Assembly (NCBI RefSeq): GCF_000170755.1
Contig: NZ_ABCK01000008.1
Coordinates: forward strand, 1 to 64,000
From: Lentisphaera araneosa HTCC2155
Lineage (GTDB): Bacteria > Verrucomicrobiota > Lentisphaeria > Lentisphaerales > Lentisphaeraceae
Reading direction: 5' to 3'
Length of the DNA stretch: 64,000 bases
Numbering within the stretch: the first letter of the stretch is position 1; each line of letters starts with the position of its first letter. Positions 56,427 through 64,000 of the stretch are shown here, one piece after another. The position numbers and the translations under genes are program-made. The notes under the pieces were generated by a model. The model was not told the origin of the DNA. It worked only from the letters and a program-made list of their open reading frames with translations, and ran no database searches.

Positions 56427-57318
56427 AGTCAAATCCTTTATTGAACTTACCAAGCCTCGTTTGAGTGCTATGGCAGTCTTTTCGGGTAGTGCGGGTTACG
56501 TGATGGCGCGTGATCCTAATATGAGTTTTTCTATGCAGAACTACCTTGGGTTGCTGTGGTTGACGCTGGGTTTGAGCTTTGTTGGGGCCGCTTCGAATAT
56601 TGTGAACCAGGCAGTTGAACATAAGCTTGATAAGAAGATGGATAGAACCGCTGATCGCCCGATTCCTTCTGGACGCGTTCAGATGGGTGAGGCGCTGTTT
56701 TTTGGTCATATTTGTTTAGCGATAGGCCTTTATATTTTGTTTCACTTCTTCAGGCCAGAAGTCGGCTACTTAGCTTTATTTACTTATGTAACTTATGTTT
56801 TCATGTATACGCCCATGAAAACAAAGACCGCACTCAATACGATTGCAGGTGCATTCCCTGGAGCATTTCCCATTTTGACGGGTTGGGTAGCTAATAGTAA
56901 TAATGACTTTCATACTCTGCCACAGACTGAATGGTGGGGCTTCTTTCCATTCGCAATCGTCTTTGTATGGCAGTTACCACATTTCTTTTCAATAGCTTGG
57001 ATTTACAAAGAGGATTATCAGCGTGCGGGTTACAAAATGATGTCACTTTACGATGAGACAGGTAAGCAAGCGGTGATCTTAATTTTTGTAGGGACCTTGG
57101 GCTTGATGGCTGTTTCGCTCATGCCTTACATGTATAAAATGAGTAATGGTTGGTACTTCCTTTCAGCGTGTATACTGAATGCGGGCTTCTTGTGTTCTTC
57201 GGTTTTACTACTGATTAATCGTGAACGTTTTATGAAGCAATACTTTTATGCATCGATAATTTATTTGCCCTTAATTGTTTTGGCACTTATCTTTTTCCCT
57301 CTAACTACGACCCCCTGA
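56419..57318 (+). CDS. ctaB: protoheme IX farnesyltransferase (heme O synthase)
   Basis: 299 aa from ATG at 56419 with AAGGA eight bases upstream; the ATG at 56410 lies within that Shine-Dalgarno and is rejected. UbiA superfamily, seven to nine spans. Features: ELTKPRLSAMAVFSGSAGYV, the first metal-binding motif NQAVEHKLDKKMDRTADRPI (Glu stands where Asp is usual), MYTPMKTKTALNTIAGAFPG, QLPHFFSIAWIYKEDYQRAG. It attaches farnesyl to heme B. It overlaps ctaA by 8 bp, so the two are coupled. Confidence 0.95.
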   Translation: MGRVKSFIELTKPRLSAMAVFSGSAGYVMARDPNMSFSMQNYLGLLWLTLGLSFVGAASNIVNQAVEHKLDKKMDRTADRPIPSGRVQMGEALFFGHICLAIGLYILFHFFRPEVGYLALFTYVTYVFMYTPMKTKTALNTIAGAFPGAFPILTGWVANSNNDFHTLPQTEWWGFFPFAIVFVWQLPHFFSIAWIYKEDYQRAGYKMMSLYDETGKQAVILIFVGTLGLMAVSLMPYMYKMSNGWYFLSACILNAGFLCSSVLLLINRERFMKQYFYASIIYLPLIVLALIFFPLTTTP

Positions 57319-57331
57319 TTAGGAGATTACT

Positions 57332-57799
57332 TTGGATTTACCTTTACTTAATGCTTGTTTAAATTTCATAAGCGCCACCTTATTGGTCTGCGGTTTTGTG
57401 GCGATTAAAAAGAAAAATAAAGACCTGCACAAAAAGCTCATGATTGCAGCTTTTTGTACTTCTGCCATATTTTTAACTTCTTACCTTTACTATCACTTTA
57501 CGGCTGGTCATCTTTTGTTTCAGGGGCAAGGTACAGTGAAAACTATATATTTTATCATTCTGATTCCTCATATAATTTTGGCGATGGTGATGCTGCCAAT
57601 GATCTTGATGACTTTCTTCTTTATCTTCCGTGGTCAGGTTATTAGTCACAAAAAAATTGCACGATGGACCTTCCCCATTTGGTTATATGTTTCAGTGACG
57701 GGTGTGGTGCTCTATATCTATATGTACCAGATGTACCCACAGCACTTAAAGAAAGTCGATAAACAGCCAGCTCCAATTGAGGAGCCAGTCGCTCAATGA
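57332..57799 (+). CDS. DUF420 (CtaM-like) membrane protein
   Basis: 155 aa from a TTG start with AGGAG seven bases upstream. Four membrane spans: NFISATLLVCGFVAIKKKNK, MIAAFCTSAIFLTSYLYYHF, IILIPHIILAMVMLPMILM, WTFPIWLYVSVTGVVLYIYM, matching DUF420 with its conserved histidines. In Firmicutes the DUF420 protein CtaM is needed for cytochrome aa3/heme A oxidase activity, and the position after ctaA-ctaB fits that. Its end overlaps the following methyltransferase by 4 bp (ATGA). Confidence 0.92.
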   Translation: MDLPLLNACLNFISATLLVCGFVAIKKKNKDLHKKLMIAAFCTSAIFLTSYLYYHFTAGHLLFQGQGTVKTIYFIILIPHIILAMVMLPMILMTFFFIFRGQVISHKKIARWTFPIWLYVSVTGVVLYIYMYQMYPQHLKKVDKQPAPIEEPVAQ

Positions 57800-58932
57800 G
57801 TGAGATTAGTTTATTGGGACGCGGTAGCAGTCACCAGATTAAAGTAGGGCCCAAACAAAAAGTTAAAGTTCATGCACTGCGTTATGTTCGCCCTGGTGAG
57901 CGTGACTTTTTGAAATACCTTCCCAATCCCCTTCCAGAGAAAACTTTATTTCTTTATGGTGCGGATGCCCCACTTATGCCGGCAGTTTTACGTGCCTTAT
58001 CTCCCGAAATGCACATTGATGTCTTTACCAATGAATTGCACGATAAGCGTGTGGCTGAAAAGAAGTACGCTCCTGAACATAAGATAAATGTTCTCAGTGG
58101 CTCTGATTTACAGGGCGATGAAAATTACGATATGCTGGTTTTTGCGCCAACTAAATACTTTGACCGCATGCTGTTTTTTGATACGCTCGAGCGCTTGAAT
58201 CTCATTTATCCAAAAGGAACCGCACTTTACGTGGTTGTTCCTCAAGAACGTTTGAAAGATTTTAGAAAAAAAATCGACCAAGAGTTGAAGGGAGTAAAAA
58301 TCATTTCGAGCACTCGTTCCAATACAGTCTTTAAGACAGTGACTCGCGGCAGCGATGTGAAGAAGAAGTGGTCCGACCGCATTGCGAATGTCGCAGTTTC
58401 GACGATGAATGCTGAGTTCACTATGCAGACTCGCCCGGGCGTGTTTAGTCACGGTCGTGCAGATACGGGTGGAGTTGCCTTGTCAGAAGCGATTGACGTT
58501 ATTCCTGGTGAAAATATTTTAGATCTAGGTTGTGGTGCTGGTTTGATTGGCTTGGCATTAGCTAAGCGTCAAAATGATGCGAAACCTGATCATGGTGGTT
58601 CAGTTGTTCTAGTCGATTCTAATATCCGTTCTATTGAATGCTGTAAGAAAAATATTGAGATCAATGGTTTTGAAAATTGTGAAGCGATTGCCAGTGATCT
58701 GTATGAGACCGAAAAAACTTTTGATTTGATTGTGGGTAACCCTCCATATTTTGCAGGGCAAAGAATTGGTGAATACTTTATTGAAACGGCAATGAAGTAC
58801 TTAAATAAAACGGGTCGCCTCGCGATTGTTTCTAAGCACGGTGAACAGCTTGCGGAAGTCGCAAAAGACTTTGGTTTTAAAACGACGACGATTAAGCGTA
58901 AGGGTTATGATATTAGTCTTTGTAAGCGTTAG
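57796..58932 (+). CDS. class I SAM methyltransferase, RsmC/RlmG-like
   Basis: 378 aa. A two-domain layout: a degenerate N-terminal half (ALSPEMHIDVFTNELHDKRV) and a C-terminal methyltransferase with ENILDLGCGAGLIGLALAK (SAM site), VVLVDSNIRSIECCKKNIE and catalytic VGNPPYF, characteristic of RsmC/RlmG-type guanine-N2 rRNA methyltransferases. Target base not identifiable. ATG overlaps the DUF420 stop (ATGA), so it is translated with the heme A operon, an unexpected partnership. Confidence 0.92.
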   Translation: MSEISLLGRGSSHQIKVGPKQKVKVHALRYVRPGERDFLKYLPNPLPEKTLFLYGADAPLMPAVLRALSPEMHIDVFTNELHDKRVAEKKYAPEHKINVLSGSDLQGDENYDMLVFAPTKYFDRMLFFDTLERLNLIYPKGTALYVVVPQERLKDFRKKIDQELKGVKIISSTRSNTVFKTVTRGSDVKKKWSDRIANVAVSTMNAEFTMQTRPGVFSHGRADTGGVALSEAIDVIPGENILDLGCGAGLIGLALAKRQNDAKPDHGGSVVLVDSNIRSIECCKKNIEINGFENCEAIASDLYETEKTFDLIVGNPPYFAGQRIGEYFIETAMKYLNKTGRLAIVSKHGEQLAEVAKDFGFKTTTIKRKGYDISLCKR

Positions 58933-59064
58933 CCTTCATCTTAGTTGAAGTTTGACTTGTAAGCTTATTGTAAAACTCTGTCACAGGAAGTTTTAATTGA
59001 GTGACTTTTTCTTATTTTATGGTATCTGTCTTTTGGGATAGCTTATAAACATAGGAGATTAAGC

Positions 59065-59300
59065 ATGGAAACAGAAAATAAACCTCAAAAACAAAATTAG
59101 TCGCAGCCTTATTAGCCTTTTTCTTTGGCGTGTTCGGTGTGCATAACTTTTATTTAGGTCATAGCAAAAAAGGTGTTATTCAATTAGTTCTAACTTTGTT
59201 GGTCGTCACATCACTAATTAGCTGGATCTGGGCAATTGTTGACTTGATTAACATTCTTTTAGATAAAGCAGAAGATCCTAAAGGTCTGTCTTTGGCTTAA
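59065..59300 (+). pseudogene. TM2-domain protein with N-terminal frameshift
   Basis: ATG at 59065 has AGGAG ten bases upstream and starts METENKPQKQN, then meets TAG at 59098. A different frame (one base deleted relative to continuity) runs from about 59093 to TAA at 59300 and encodes KLVAALLAFFFGVFGVHNFY, LGHSKKGVIQLVLTLLVV and WIWAIVDLINILL, a normal TM2 domain. No start codon occurs in that frame before the first helix. One extra A in the A5 run at 59087-59091 would restore a 79-aa protein. Either a sequencing error, a recent mutation or slippage; the body is intact. Confidence 0.8.
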
Positions 59301-59322
59301 TATATAGAGTTCTGATTATATC

Positions 59323-59354
59323 GGCTCTCCATTTGTTTGGAGAGCCTTTTTTTT
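59323..59354 (+). terminator. intrinsic terminator after TM2 gene
   Basis: 9-bp stem GGCTCTCCA / TGGAGAGCC, 6-base loop, then eight T. The T run overlaps the end of the convergent hydrolase gene. Confidence 0.9.
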
Positions 59355-59994
59355 AGACAATTTTCAAGATAATTTCTTCTCCTAAAGACGCACCAAGCAG
59401 TAAGTCGAGCTTGCCCTTATCAGAAAAATCTTTGGGGGTGAATTCGTTAGAGATTTTTCCACCATCTTCATTTTTTTGTAATAAGCCCATGCGCTGGTAG
59501 GCTTCTGCAATGAGTTCACTACAGAAGAGGCTAGAGAGATCCTCTTCTTGGTTGGATCCAAAGGGGCCGTCGTAGGCGGCGCGAATAATTTCCCAAGTGT
59601 CTTCTTCAAAAGGACGCCCTTGGATTTCCTTTCGGAAGGCGCTGAGGCCATTGAGGACTTGCTGACTTCGCTTAACAGCCAGTTTTCTAAAGGCGACATC
59701 TCCTGGGTAGGTATCGATAACATGGCTTAAGACATTGATTTGTACGCCGGGATTTTCTTTTTTGAGAAAGAAGTCTTTGACTGCGGTGGAGGGAGTAGCC
59801 TGATAGATGAGGGCGATATCAGGATCTTTGACACGAACAACCATCCCCACGTGTGACCATTTACAGAGGCTTCCTAGTTTAATTCCCGCACTCAGTTTGC
59901 CGGGGCCAGAAAATAAAATAATGTCTCCCGTTTCCAATGAATTACGGTATTTCTGATATTCGCTGATTATCATTTTCTCCACTATAACTTTCAT
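59353..59994 (-). CDS. YiiX-like permuted papain-fold (NlpC/P60 superfamily) cysteine hydrolase
   Basis: 213 aa. The order is circularly permuted: catalytic His first in GDIILFSGPGKLSAGIKLGS then CKWSHVGMVV, and the Cys near the C-terminal third in SSLFCSELIAEAYQRMG. This is the LRAT/YiiX/YaeF-type layout. Neither a signal peptide nor a membrane span is visible, so it may act in the cytoplasm. Substrate unknown: amide, lipid ester or peptide. It starts at an ATG without a clear Shine-Dalgarno. Confidence 0.82.
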   Translation of the reverse strand: MKVIVEKMIISEYQKYRNSLETGDIILFSGPGKLSAGIKLGSLCKWSHVGMVVRVKDPDIALIYQATPSTAVKDFFLKKENPGVQINVLSHVIDTYPGDVAFRKLAVKRSQQVLNGLSAFRKEIQGRPFEEDTWEIIRAAYDGPFGSNQEEDLSSLFCSELIAEAYQRMGLLQKNEDGGKISNEFTPKDFSDKGKLDLLLGASLGEEIILKIV

Positions 59995-60205
59995 AATGTG
60001 ATTTTTTTTAAAAATTATCCTAGTTATACTTTAAAGAAAAATGCCTATCTAGTCAATAGGCTTCTATCAATTTCCCACTTATTTGAGAGTATAAGTTCAA
60101 GCTGATCAATGAGATGTGTTATGGGCTATGGTTTACTTTATTTTGACTTCAAAACATGCTTTTTCGAGAGAAATAAAAAAAATTGTTTTTTCTTAAAAAA
60201 ACTAG

Positions 60206-60233
60206 TTGCAGAAGGTCGATAGGGCTGTATTAT
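60206..60233 (+). promoter_or_regulatory. sigma-70-type promoter of tRNA-Phe
   Basis: -35 TTGCAG at 60206-60211 and -10 TATTAT at 60228-60233, 16-base spacer. The tRNA starts 17 bases after the -10 element, suitable for a short leader. Confidence 0.7.
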
Positions 60234-60249
60234 CAATGCCATACAACAC

Positions 60250-60322
60250 GGCGAGATAGCTCAGTTGGTAGAGCAGGGGACTGAAAATCCCTGTGTCCCG
60301 GGTTCGACCCCCGGTCTTGCCA
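60250..60322 (+). tRNA. tRNA-Phe (anticodon GAA)
   Basis: 73 nt. Acceptor GGCGAGA pairs with TCTTGCC; D arm AGCTCAGTTGGTAGAGC; anticodon loop CTGAAAA within GGGGA...TCCCT reads GAA; T arm GGGTTCGACCC-type loop with TTCGA. Discriminator A; the CCA end is not encoded (ACTC follows), so it is added enzymatically. It has its own promoter and terminator. Confidence 0.98.
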
Positions 60323-60326
60323 CTCG

Positions 60327-60360
60327 AAAGGATTCAGTGAAAACTGAATCCTTTTTTTTT
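60327..60360 (+). terminator. intrinsic terminator of tRNA-Phe
   Basis: 12-bp stem AAAGGATTCAGT / ACTGAATCCTTT with a GAAA tetraloop, then T tract. Confidence 0.93.
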
Positions 60361-60364
60361 GTGC

Positions 60365-60396
60365 AAAAAAAAATGCCTGCGACATGCAGGCATTTT
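60365..60396 (-). terminator. intrinsic terminator of cyclophilin gene
   Basis: 11-bp stem AAAATGCCTGC / GCAGGCATTTT, 5-base loop. Read on the minus strand, it is followed by a T tract. It lies next to the tRNA terminator, facing the other way. Confidence 0.9.
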
Positions 60397-60415
60397 CAAG
60401 TAGATGTTTGGAGGC

Positions 60416-61213
60416 TTATTTCTTGACGCGGATCGAAAGGATGGTGATATCACTTTCTGGTTTACTACCTTGTCCAACTTTGACGGCGCCAATTTTTTCA
60501 ATGATGTCATCACCAGCAATCACTTTGCCAAATACCGTGTGCTTGCCATCGAGGTGAGGGGTGTCGCCAAGATTGATGAAGAATTGTGAGCCGTTGGTAT
60601 TCGGGCCTGAATTAGCCATAGCTAGGCAACCTTTGGTCGCTTTGATGCTTTCGAGTTTGTCGTCGTATTTATAGCCGATGTTTTCGTAAGCGTCTTTGAG
60701 GCTCATTTTTTCAATGATGGCTAAAAATTCTTTTTGTTTGGCTTCGAAGGTCTCTTTGGAGTTGATGCCGAGTTTTTCGTAGACGGGCATGATGGCGCCT
60801 TGCATTGAGCGCTGTGGGCCAAGTTTTTGATTGGGTTGACCTTTAGGGAAGGCGAGTTCTTTATCGAGGCCGAGCTTATTGGCGTTGATTTCATCTTTGA
60901 ATTTGTAGCCAGGACTACCCATGCCATTGCCTTGGGGGCATCCGCCTTGAATCATGAAGCCGCTGATAACTCTGTGAAAGATAAGTCCATCGTAATAGGC
61001 TCTTGTTACCATCTCGCCAGATTTTGGATCTTTGAACTCTTTTTTTCCTTCCGCCAAGTCAATGAAGTTTTTGACGGTTTCGGGTGCGGCTTTGGGGTAG
61101 AGCTCAATATCAAAGTTTCCGAGACTCGTTTTGAATTCTACGGTGGGGTTTGCGGAGTCCGCAAAGAGAGTGAGGCTTAAAAAGAGGGTGATGAGGAGGT
61201 TGATCTTTTTCAT
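60416..61213 (-). CDS. secreted cyclophilin-type peptidyl-prolyl isomerase with insertion
   Basis: 265 aa. Signal peptide KKINLLITLFLSLTLFADS precedes a cyclophilin: VEFKTSLGNFDIELYPKAAP, YYDGLIFHRVISGFMIQGG (Arg and Phe of the active site), CLAMANSGPNTNGSQFFINL, HLDGKHTVFGKVIAGDD. About 80 residues are inserted between DEIN and KGCLAMAN (near 110-195). It catalyses proline cis/trans isomerisation in the periplasm. Single gene with its own terminator. Confidence 0.94.
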   Translation of the reverse strand: MKKINLLITLFLSLTLFADSANPTVEFKTSLGNFDIELYPKAAPETVKNFIDLAEGKKEFKDPKSGEMVTRAYYDGLIFHRVISGFMIQGGCPQGNGMGSPGYKFKDEINANKLGLDKELAFPKGQPNQKLGPQRSMQGAIMPVYEKLGINSKETFEAKQKEFLAIIEKMSLKDAYENIGYKYDDKLESIKATKGCLAMANSGPNTNGSQFFINLGDTPHLDGKHTVFGKVIAGDDIIEKIGAVKVGQGSKPESDITILSIRVKK

Positions 61214-61251
61214 AGGGTTCGCTTTATTTTGTTTTTAAGATGAGTAGAAAA

Positions 61252-61626
61252 TTACAGCTTTTTAAGAAGATTCAAGATTTTTTCAGGAGAGCTACAGGCT
61301 TTTGGGGAAAGTAGGGCGCGAAGACCATTTTGCGTTTTGAGTCCAACATAAGCTTCTGCTTTAACATAAATGAGGCCCCGATCTTTTGGGTATTGTGAAA
61401 TCACATTGTCAGTAATACATAGACTTCCCAATTGTAAAACATCCTTGCAAGGAGCAATTTCTGGGGTGTAAGTGAAGGTCATGTAACGATCGTCTTTAAG
61501 GTAATAGAGTTGGGCGAAGAGCTCCTGCTTGTCTCCTCCAGTGAGTTGCGCCTCATGGTAGCAATCGAAATCAGCGTTTGCATTTTTGAGAACTTCTTTG
61601 GCTTTGTTGATAAAATCTTCTTTCAT
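61252..61626 (-). CDS. hypothetical protein (124 aa)
   Basis: A soluble protein without a signal peptide. Sequence starts KEDFINKAKEVLKNANADFD; contains DDRYMTFTYTPEIAPCKDVL, GLIYVKAEAYVGLKTQ and a C-terminal CSSPEKILNLLKKL. No family recognised. Overlaps the M20 peptidase gene by 4 bp (ATGA) and is the last gene of a three-gene minus-strand unit, so it may be an accessory to that enzyme. Confidence 0.7.
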   Translation of the reverse strand: MKEDFINKAKEVLKNANADFDCYHEAQLTGGDKQELFAQLYYLKDDRYMTFTYTPEIAPCKDVLQLGSLCITDNVISQYPKDRGLIYVKAEAYVGLKTQNGLRALLSPKACSSPEKILNLLKKL

Positions 61627-62747
61627 GAGCAGAGTAAGCTTTTGATGATGTTATAAGCTTTTTCTAGTTCACTAAGTGGAACGAATTCATCTTTGGAATG
61701 GGCTTTGTTAATTGAGCCAGGTCCGAAAACGAGTGAGGGGATCGAGCTCTCGCTATAAAATGGGGCGTGGGTGCCAAAAGCTGCGTTGGTGAAAAGCAAT
61801 TGATGGTTATGGCAGGTGCAGGCTTCTTGGAGTTTGTGGGCAACCGAGCTGTCTTGTTCAATGTGAAAGCCTTTTGAGCATACGTGAGGAATGGAGAGTT
61901 GGCTGCCTGGGATGGTGGAGACTAGATCTTTGATTTCTTGAATGATTTCATCGGGGTTCTCCCCAGGGATAAGACGTCGATCGATTTCGATGGATGCGGA
62001 TGGGGGCACCGTGTTGACTGTTGTGCCGCCCTTGATGAGTCCAACGCTCAAGCTAGGTGATCCAAGTATGGGGTGCTGCTTATTTTTTAAAGTCTGGTGA
62101 TAATCTTCAAGAAGTAAAGAAATCCTCGAGATATCGTATATAGCATTTCTTCCCAGTTCTGGTGTGGATGAATGGCAAGCTAGCCCTTCGGTAGAGATAT
62201 TGAATCGAAGTACGCCTTTATGGGCGTGAAGAGCATTGAGCTCAGTTGGCTCACCAATAATTGCGAAGTCCGCAGTGATGCCATCTTTTGCGACTTCCGC
62301 AATGCCGCCAAATGAAAATTCTTCATCGCTACATCCGATGATGAGGATGTTTTTAGTGATCTGGCTTTTTTGCTTCAATAAATCTTCGACCGCAGCAATG
62401 TAAATCGCCATGTTTGATTTTGTGTCGCAGGAACCACGTCCAAAGAGACGCCCATCTTTAATTTCGGGGTCAAAAGGCTTGATGCTCATTTCTAAATGCG
62501 AGACGGTGTCGAGGTGAGCGTCTAAGGCGACAGTTTCGTCTTTGCCTAAATCTAAAAATGCTGCAAAAGATGGGTGTTTAGGATCTTTAGCGTATTGCTG
62601 AATTGAAAAACCGAGTTTGCTGAGCTTGTTGCAGAGAAACTCGACTATTTGAGCTTCGCTATAAGTGGGGTCGTCAGTCGTTTGGCCAAAAGAGTTGACC
62701 GAGGGGATTGCTACGAGATCTCGTAGCAGGGAGCTTGCTGGGTGCAT
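61623..62747 (-). CDS. M20 family metallopeptidase, ArgE/DapE/CPG2-like
   Basis: 374 aa. A di-zinc amidohydrolase. First metal site VALDAHLDTVSHLEMS; next GRLFGRGSCDTKSNMAIYIA with the bridging Asp; GCSDEEFSFGG with the catalytic Glu pair; ALHAHKGVLRFNIS; and FGPGSINKAHSKDEFVPLSE with the last metal His. The dimerisation domain lies between about 185 and 290. Acetylornithine deacetylase is a natural reading, but the substrate is not fixed by these motifs. It starts 1 bp after the response regulator stop and overlaps the next gene by 4 bp. Confidence 0.9.
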   Translation of the reverse strand: MHPASSLLRDLVAIPSVNSFGQTTDDPTYSEAQIVEFLCNKLSKLGFSIQQYAKDPKHPSFAAFLDLGKDETVALDAHLDTVSHLEMSIKPFDPEIKDGRLFGRGSCDTKSNMAIYIAAVEDLLKQKSQITKNILIIGCSDEEFSFGGIAEVAKDGITADFAIIGEPTELNALHAHKGVLRFNISTEGLACHSSTPELGRNAIYDISRISLLLEDYHQTLKNKQHPILGSPSLSVGLIKGGTTVNTVPPSASIEIDRRLIPGENPDEIIQEIKDLVSTIPGSQLSIPHVCSKGFHIEQDSSVAHKLQEACTCHNHQLLFTNAAFGTHAPFYSESSIPSLVFGPGSINKAHSKDEFVPLSELEKAYNIIKSLLCS

Positions 62748-62748
62748 A

Positions 62749-63102
62749 TTATTCTAAAACGGAATTGATTAAATCTACGAGTTCGTCAAATTTAAAGGGT
62801 TTACTGAGGTATTGAGTATCAGTTTCATCGGTCTCTTGGAGTCGAGCGATATCTGCTGAAGCAGAAATGATGATTGCTTTACTGTCTGGAGCTTGATTAC
62901 GAATTTCTTTAAGAAATTTCAGGCCATTCAGTTTGGGCATGACCAAATCTGATATGATTAAATCATAGTCATTGGGATCGGTAGCTTCCAAGGCCTTGAG
63001 GGGTGAGTCAAAGGAGGTGATTTCAAAGTTTTGTCTTTCGAGAATCATTGTGGTGAGCTTTAAAACTGTTGGTTCATCATCAACTAATAAAATTTTACGC
63101 AA
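62749..63102 (-). CDS. single-domain response regulator (CheY-like)
   Basis: 117 aa from a TTG at 63102, with AAGGAG six bases upstream; the ORF extends further to an in-frame ATG, but that extra sequence does not resemble a receiver domain. Features: KILLVDDEP (acidic pair), the phosphorylation Asp in DYDLIISDLVMPKLNG, KAIIISASAD, and the conserved Lys in YLSKPFKFDELVDL. There is no output domain; it acts by protein contact. No histidine kinase is nearby. First gene of a unit with the M20 peptidase. Confidence 0.88.
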   Translation of the reverse strand: MRKILLVDDEPTVLKLTTMILERQNFEITSFDSPLKALEATDPNDYDLIISDLVMPKLNGLKFLKEIRNQAPDSKAIIISASADIARLQETDETDTQYLSKPFKFDELVDLINSVLE

Positions 63103-63369
63103 AACAAACTCCTTAATGTTAGTGTTAAAATAGTTCTTAAAGCTCAATATGGAAAAGCTTTCACGGTAGCAATGGTTTAAAAACCATAAAAACTCAGCTG
63201 TAAAGGCTGCGTTCACATATTTGTACAGTTTTGTTTGCCAATTTAGGTCGGATTAGGGCTGCTTTAAGAAAAGTCTATCTAAGAAAAGTTATTGGTTTGT
63301 CAGTCTTGAATAAGCGATGTATGTTTGCGGGTTTGTAATATTTTTAAGATAAATAACTAGGAAAATTAA

Positions 63370-64000
<631 letters not shown>

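Noticed and set aside
58108-58452. 114-codon minus-strand frame inside the RsmC-like gene
   Set aside because: Shadow of a well-supported methyltransferase gene.
59081-59100. Programmed -1 frameshift site in the TM2 gene
   Set aside because: The tract is CAAAAAC with five A, not the classic A-AAA-AAC heptamer in the right phase, and no downstream pseudoknot was seen. An indel is the simpler reading.
63103-63216. Upstream extension of the response regulator to an ATG at 63216
   Set aside because: The receiver domain begins right after a TTG with a well-placed AAGGAG; the extension looks like untranslated leader.

Overview
The window looks like a core chromosomal segment of a Gram-negative bacterium of the Planctomycetes-Verrucomicrobia-Lentisphaerae group, most likely a marine Lentisphaera-like organism. 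The evidence is a planctomycete-type cytochrome c/DUF1549/DUF1553 protein paired with a Tat-exported DUF1501 protein, many lipoproteins, an LPS heptosyltransferase, a FadL-type outer membrane protein, an RND efflux triad, a nickel superoxide dismutase (common in marine bacteria) and AT-leaning DNA. The phylum is an inference from gene content; no rRNA is present. No insertion sequence, phage, CRISPR array or rRNA was seen. There is one tRNA (Phe).

Layout. 1-5.9 kb: DUF1501 (cut by the left edge) and the PSD1 cytochrome lipoprotein, divergent from a ROK regulator across a 416-bp AT-rich gap that holds a 43-bp tandem repeat. 5.9-16.9 kb: a small unknown protein, a Gfo/Idh/MocA oxidoreductase, a secreted protein, mnmE, avtA, a large repeat/DUF4380 lipoprotein, an SpoU methyltransferase, a lipoprotein, a rhomboid-like protein lacking the usual serine motif, and a DUF4197 lipoprotein. 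16.9-27.1 kb: rbgA coupled to an unknown gene; an NfeD / lipoate ligase-like / low-molecular-weight phosphatase operon; MATE; glycerate kinase; rodA with a large extra loop; waaF. 27.3-32.3 kb: an unknown membrane pair, FadL, purB, a CNNM/CBS protein.

32.3-36.5 kb is the most interesting part. A complete transcription unit (upstream TGACA direct repeats, gene, terminator) is duplicated in tandem. Each copy encodes a single-span, proline-linker, membrane-anchored alpha/alpha-toroid protein with a TonB-like layout and an invariant C-terminal ETIDIF tail. Directly downstream and convergent is a Ni-SOD whose Sec signal cleavage would by itself expose the metal-binding His1.

36.5-45.3 kb: SprT-like protein, YqhA, tmk, rpiB, a DUF218 protein, cysE, gapA, hisE, a CobW GTPase with a DNA-repeat-encoded histidine loop, and a conserved 465-aa protein of unclear function. 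45.4-55.1 kb: RND efflux operon; then, on the minus strand, glgC, a polyprenyl synthetase and dapA, plus a YhcH-like gene. 55.4-58.9 kb: heme A operon ctaA-ctaB-DUF420, coupled to a 16S-type rRNA methyltransferase. 59-64 kb: a frameshifted TM2 gene, a permuted papain-like hydrolase, tRNA-Phe, a cyclophilin, a three-gene unit (response regulator, M20 peptidase, unknown) and purA, cut by the right edge.

Start codons were reassigned in many cases (GTG, TTG or internal ATG) from visible Shine-Dalgarno sequences; several genes have none visible.
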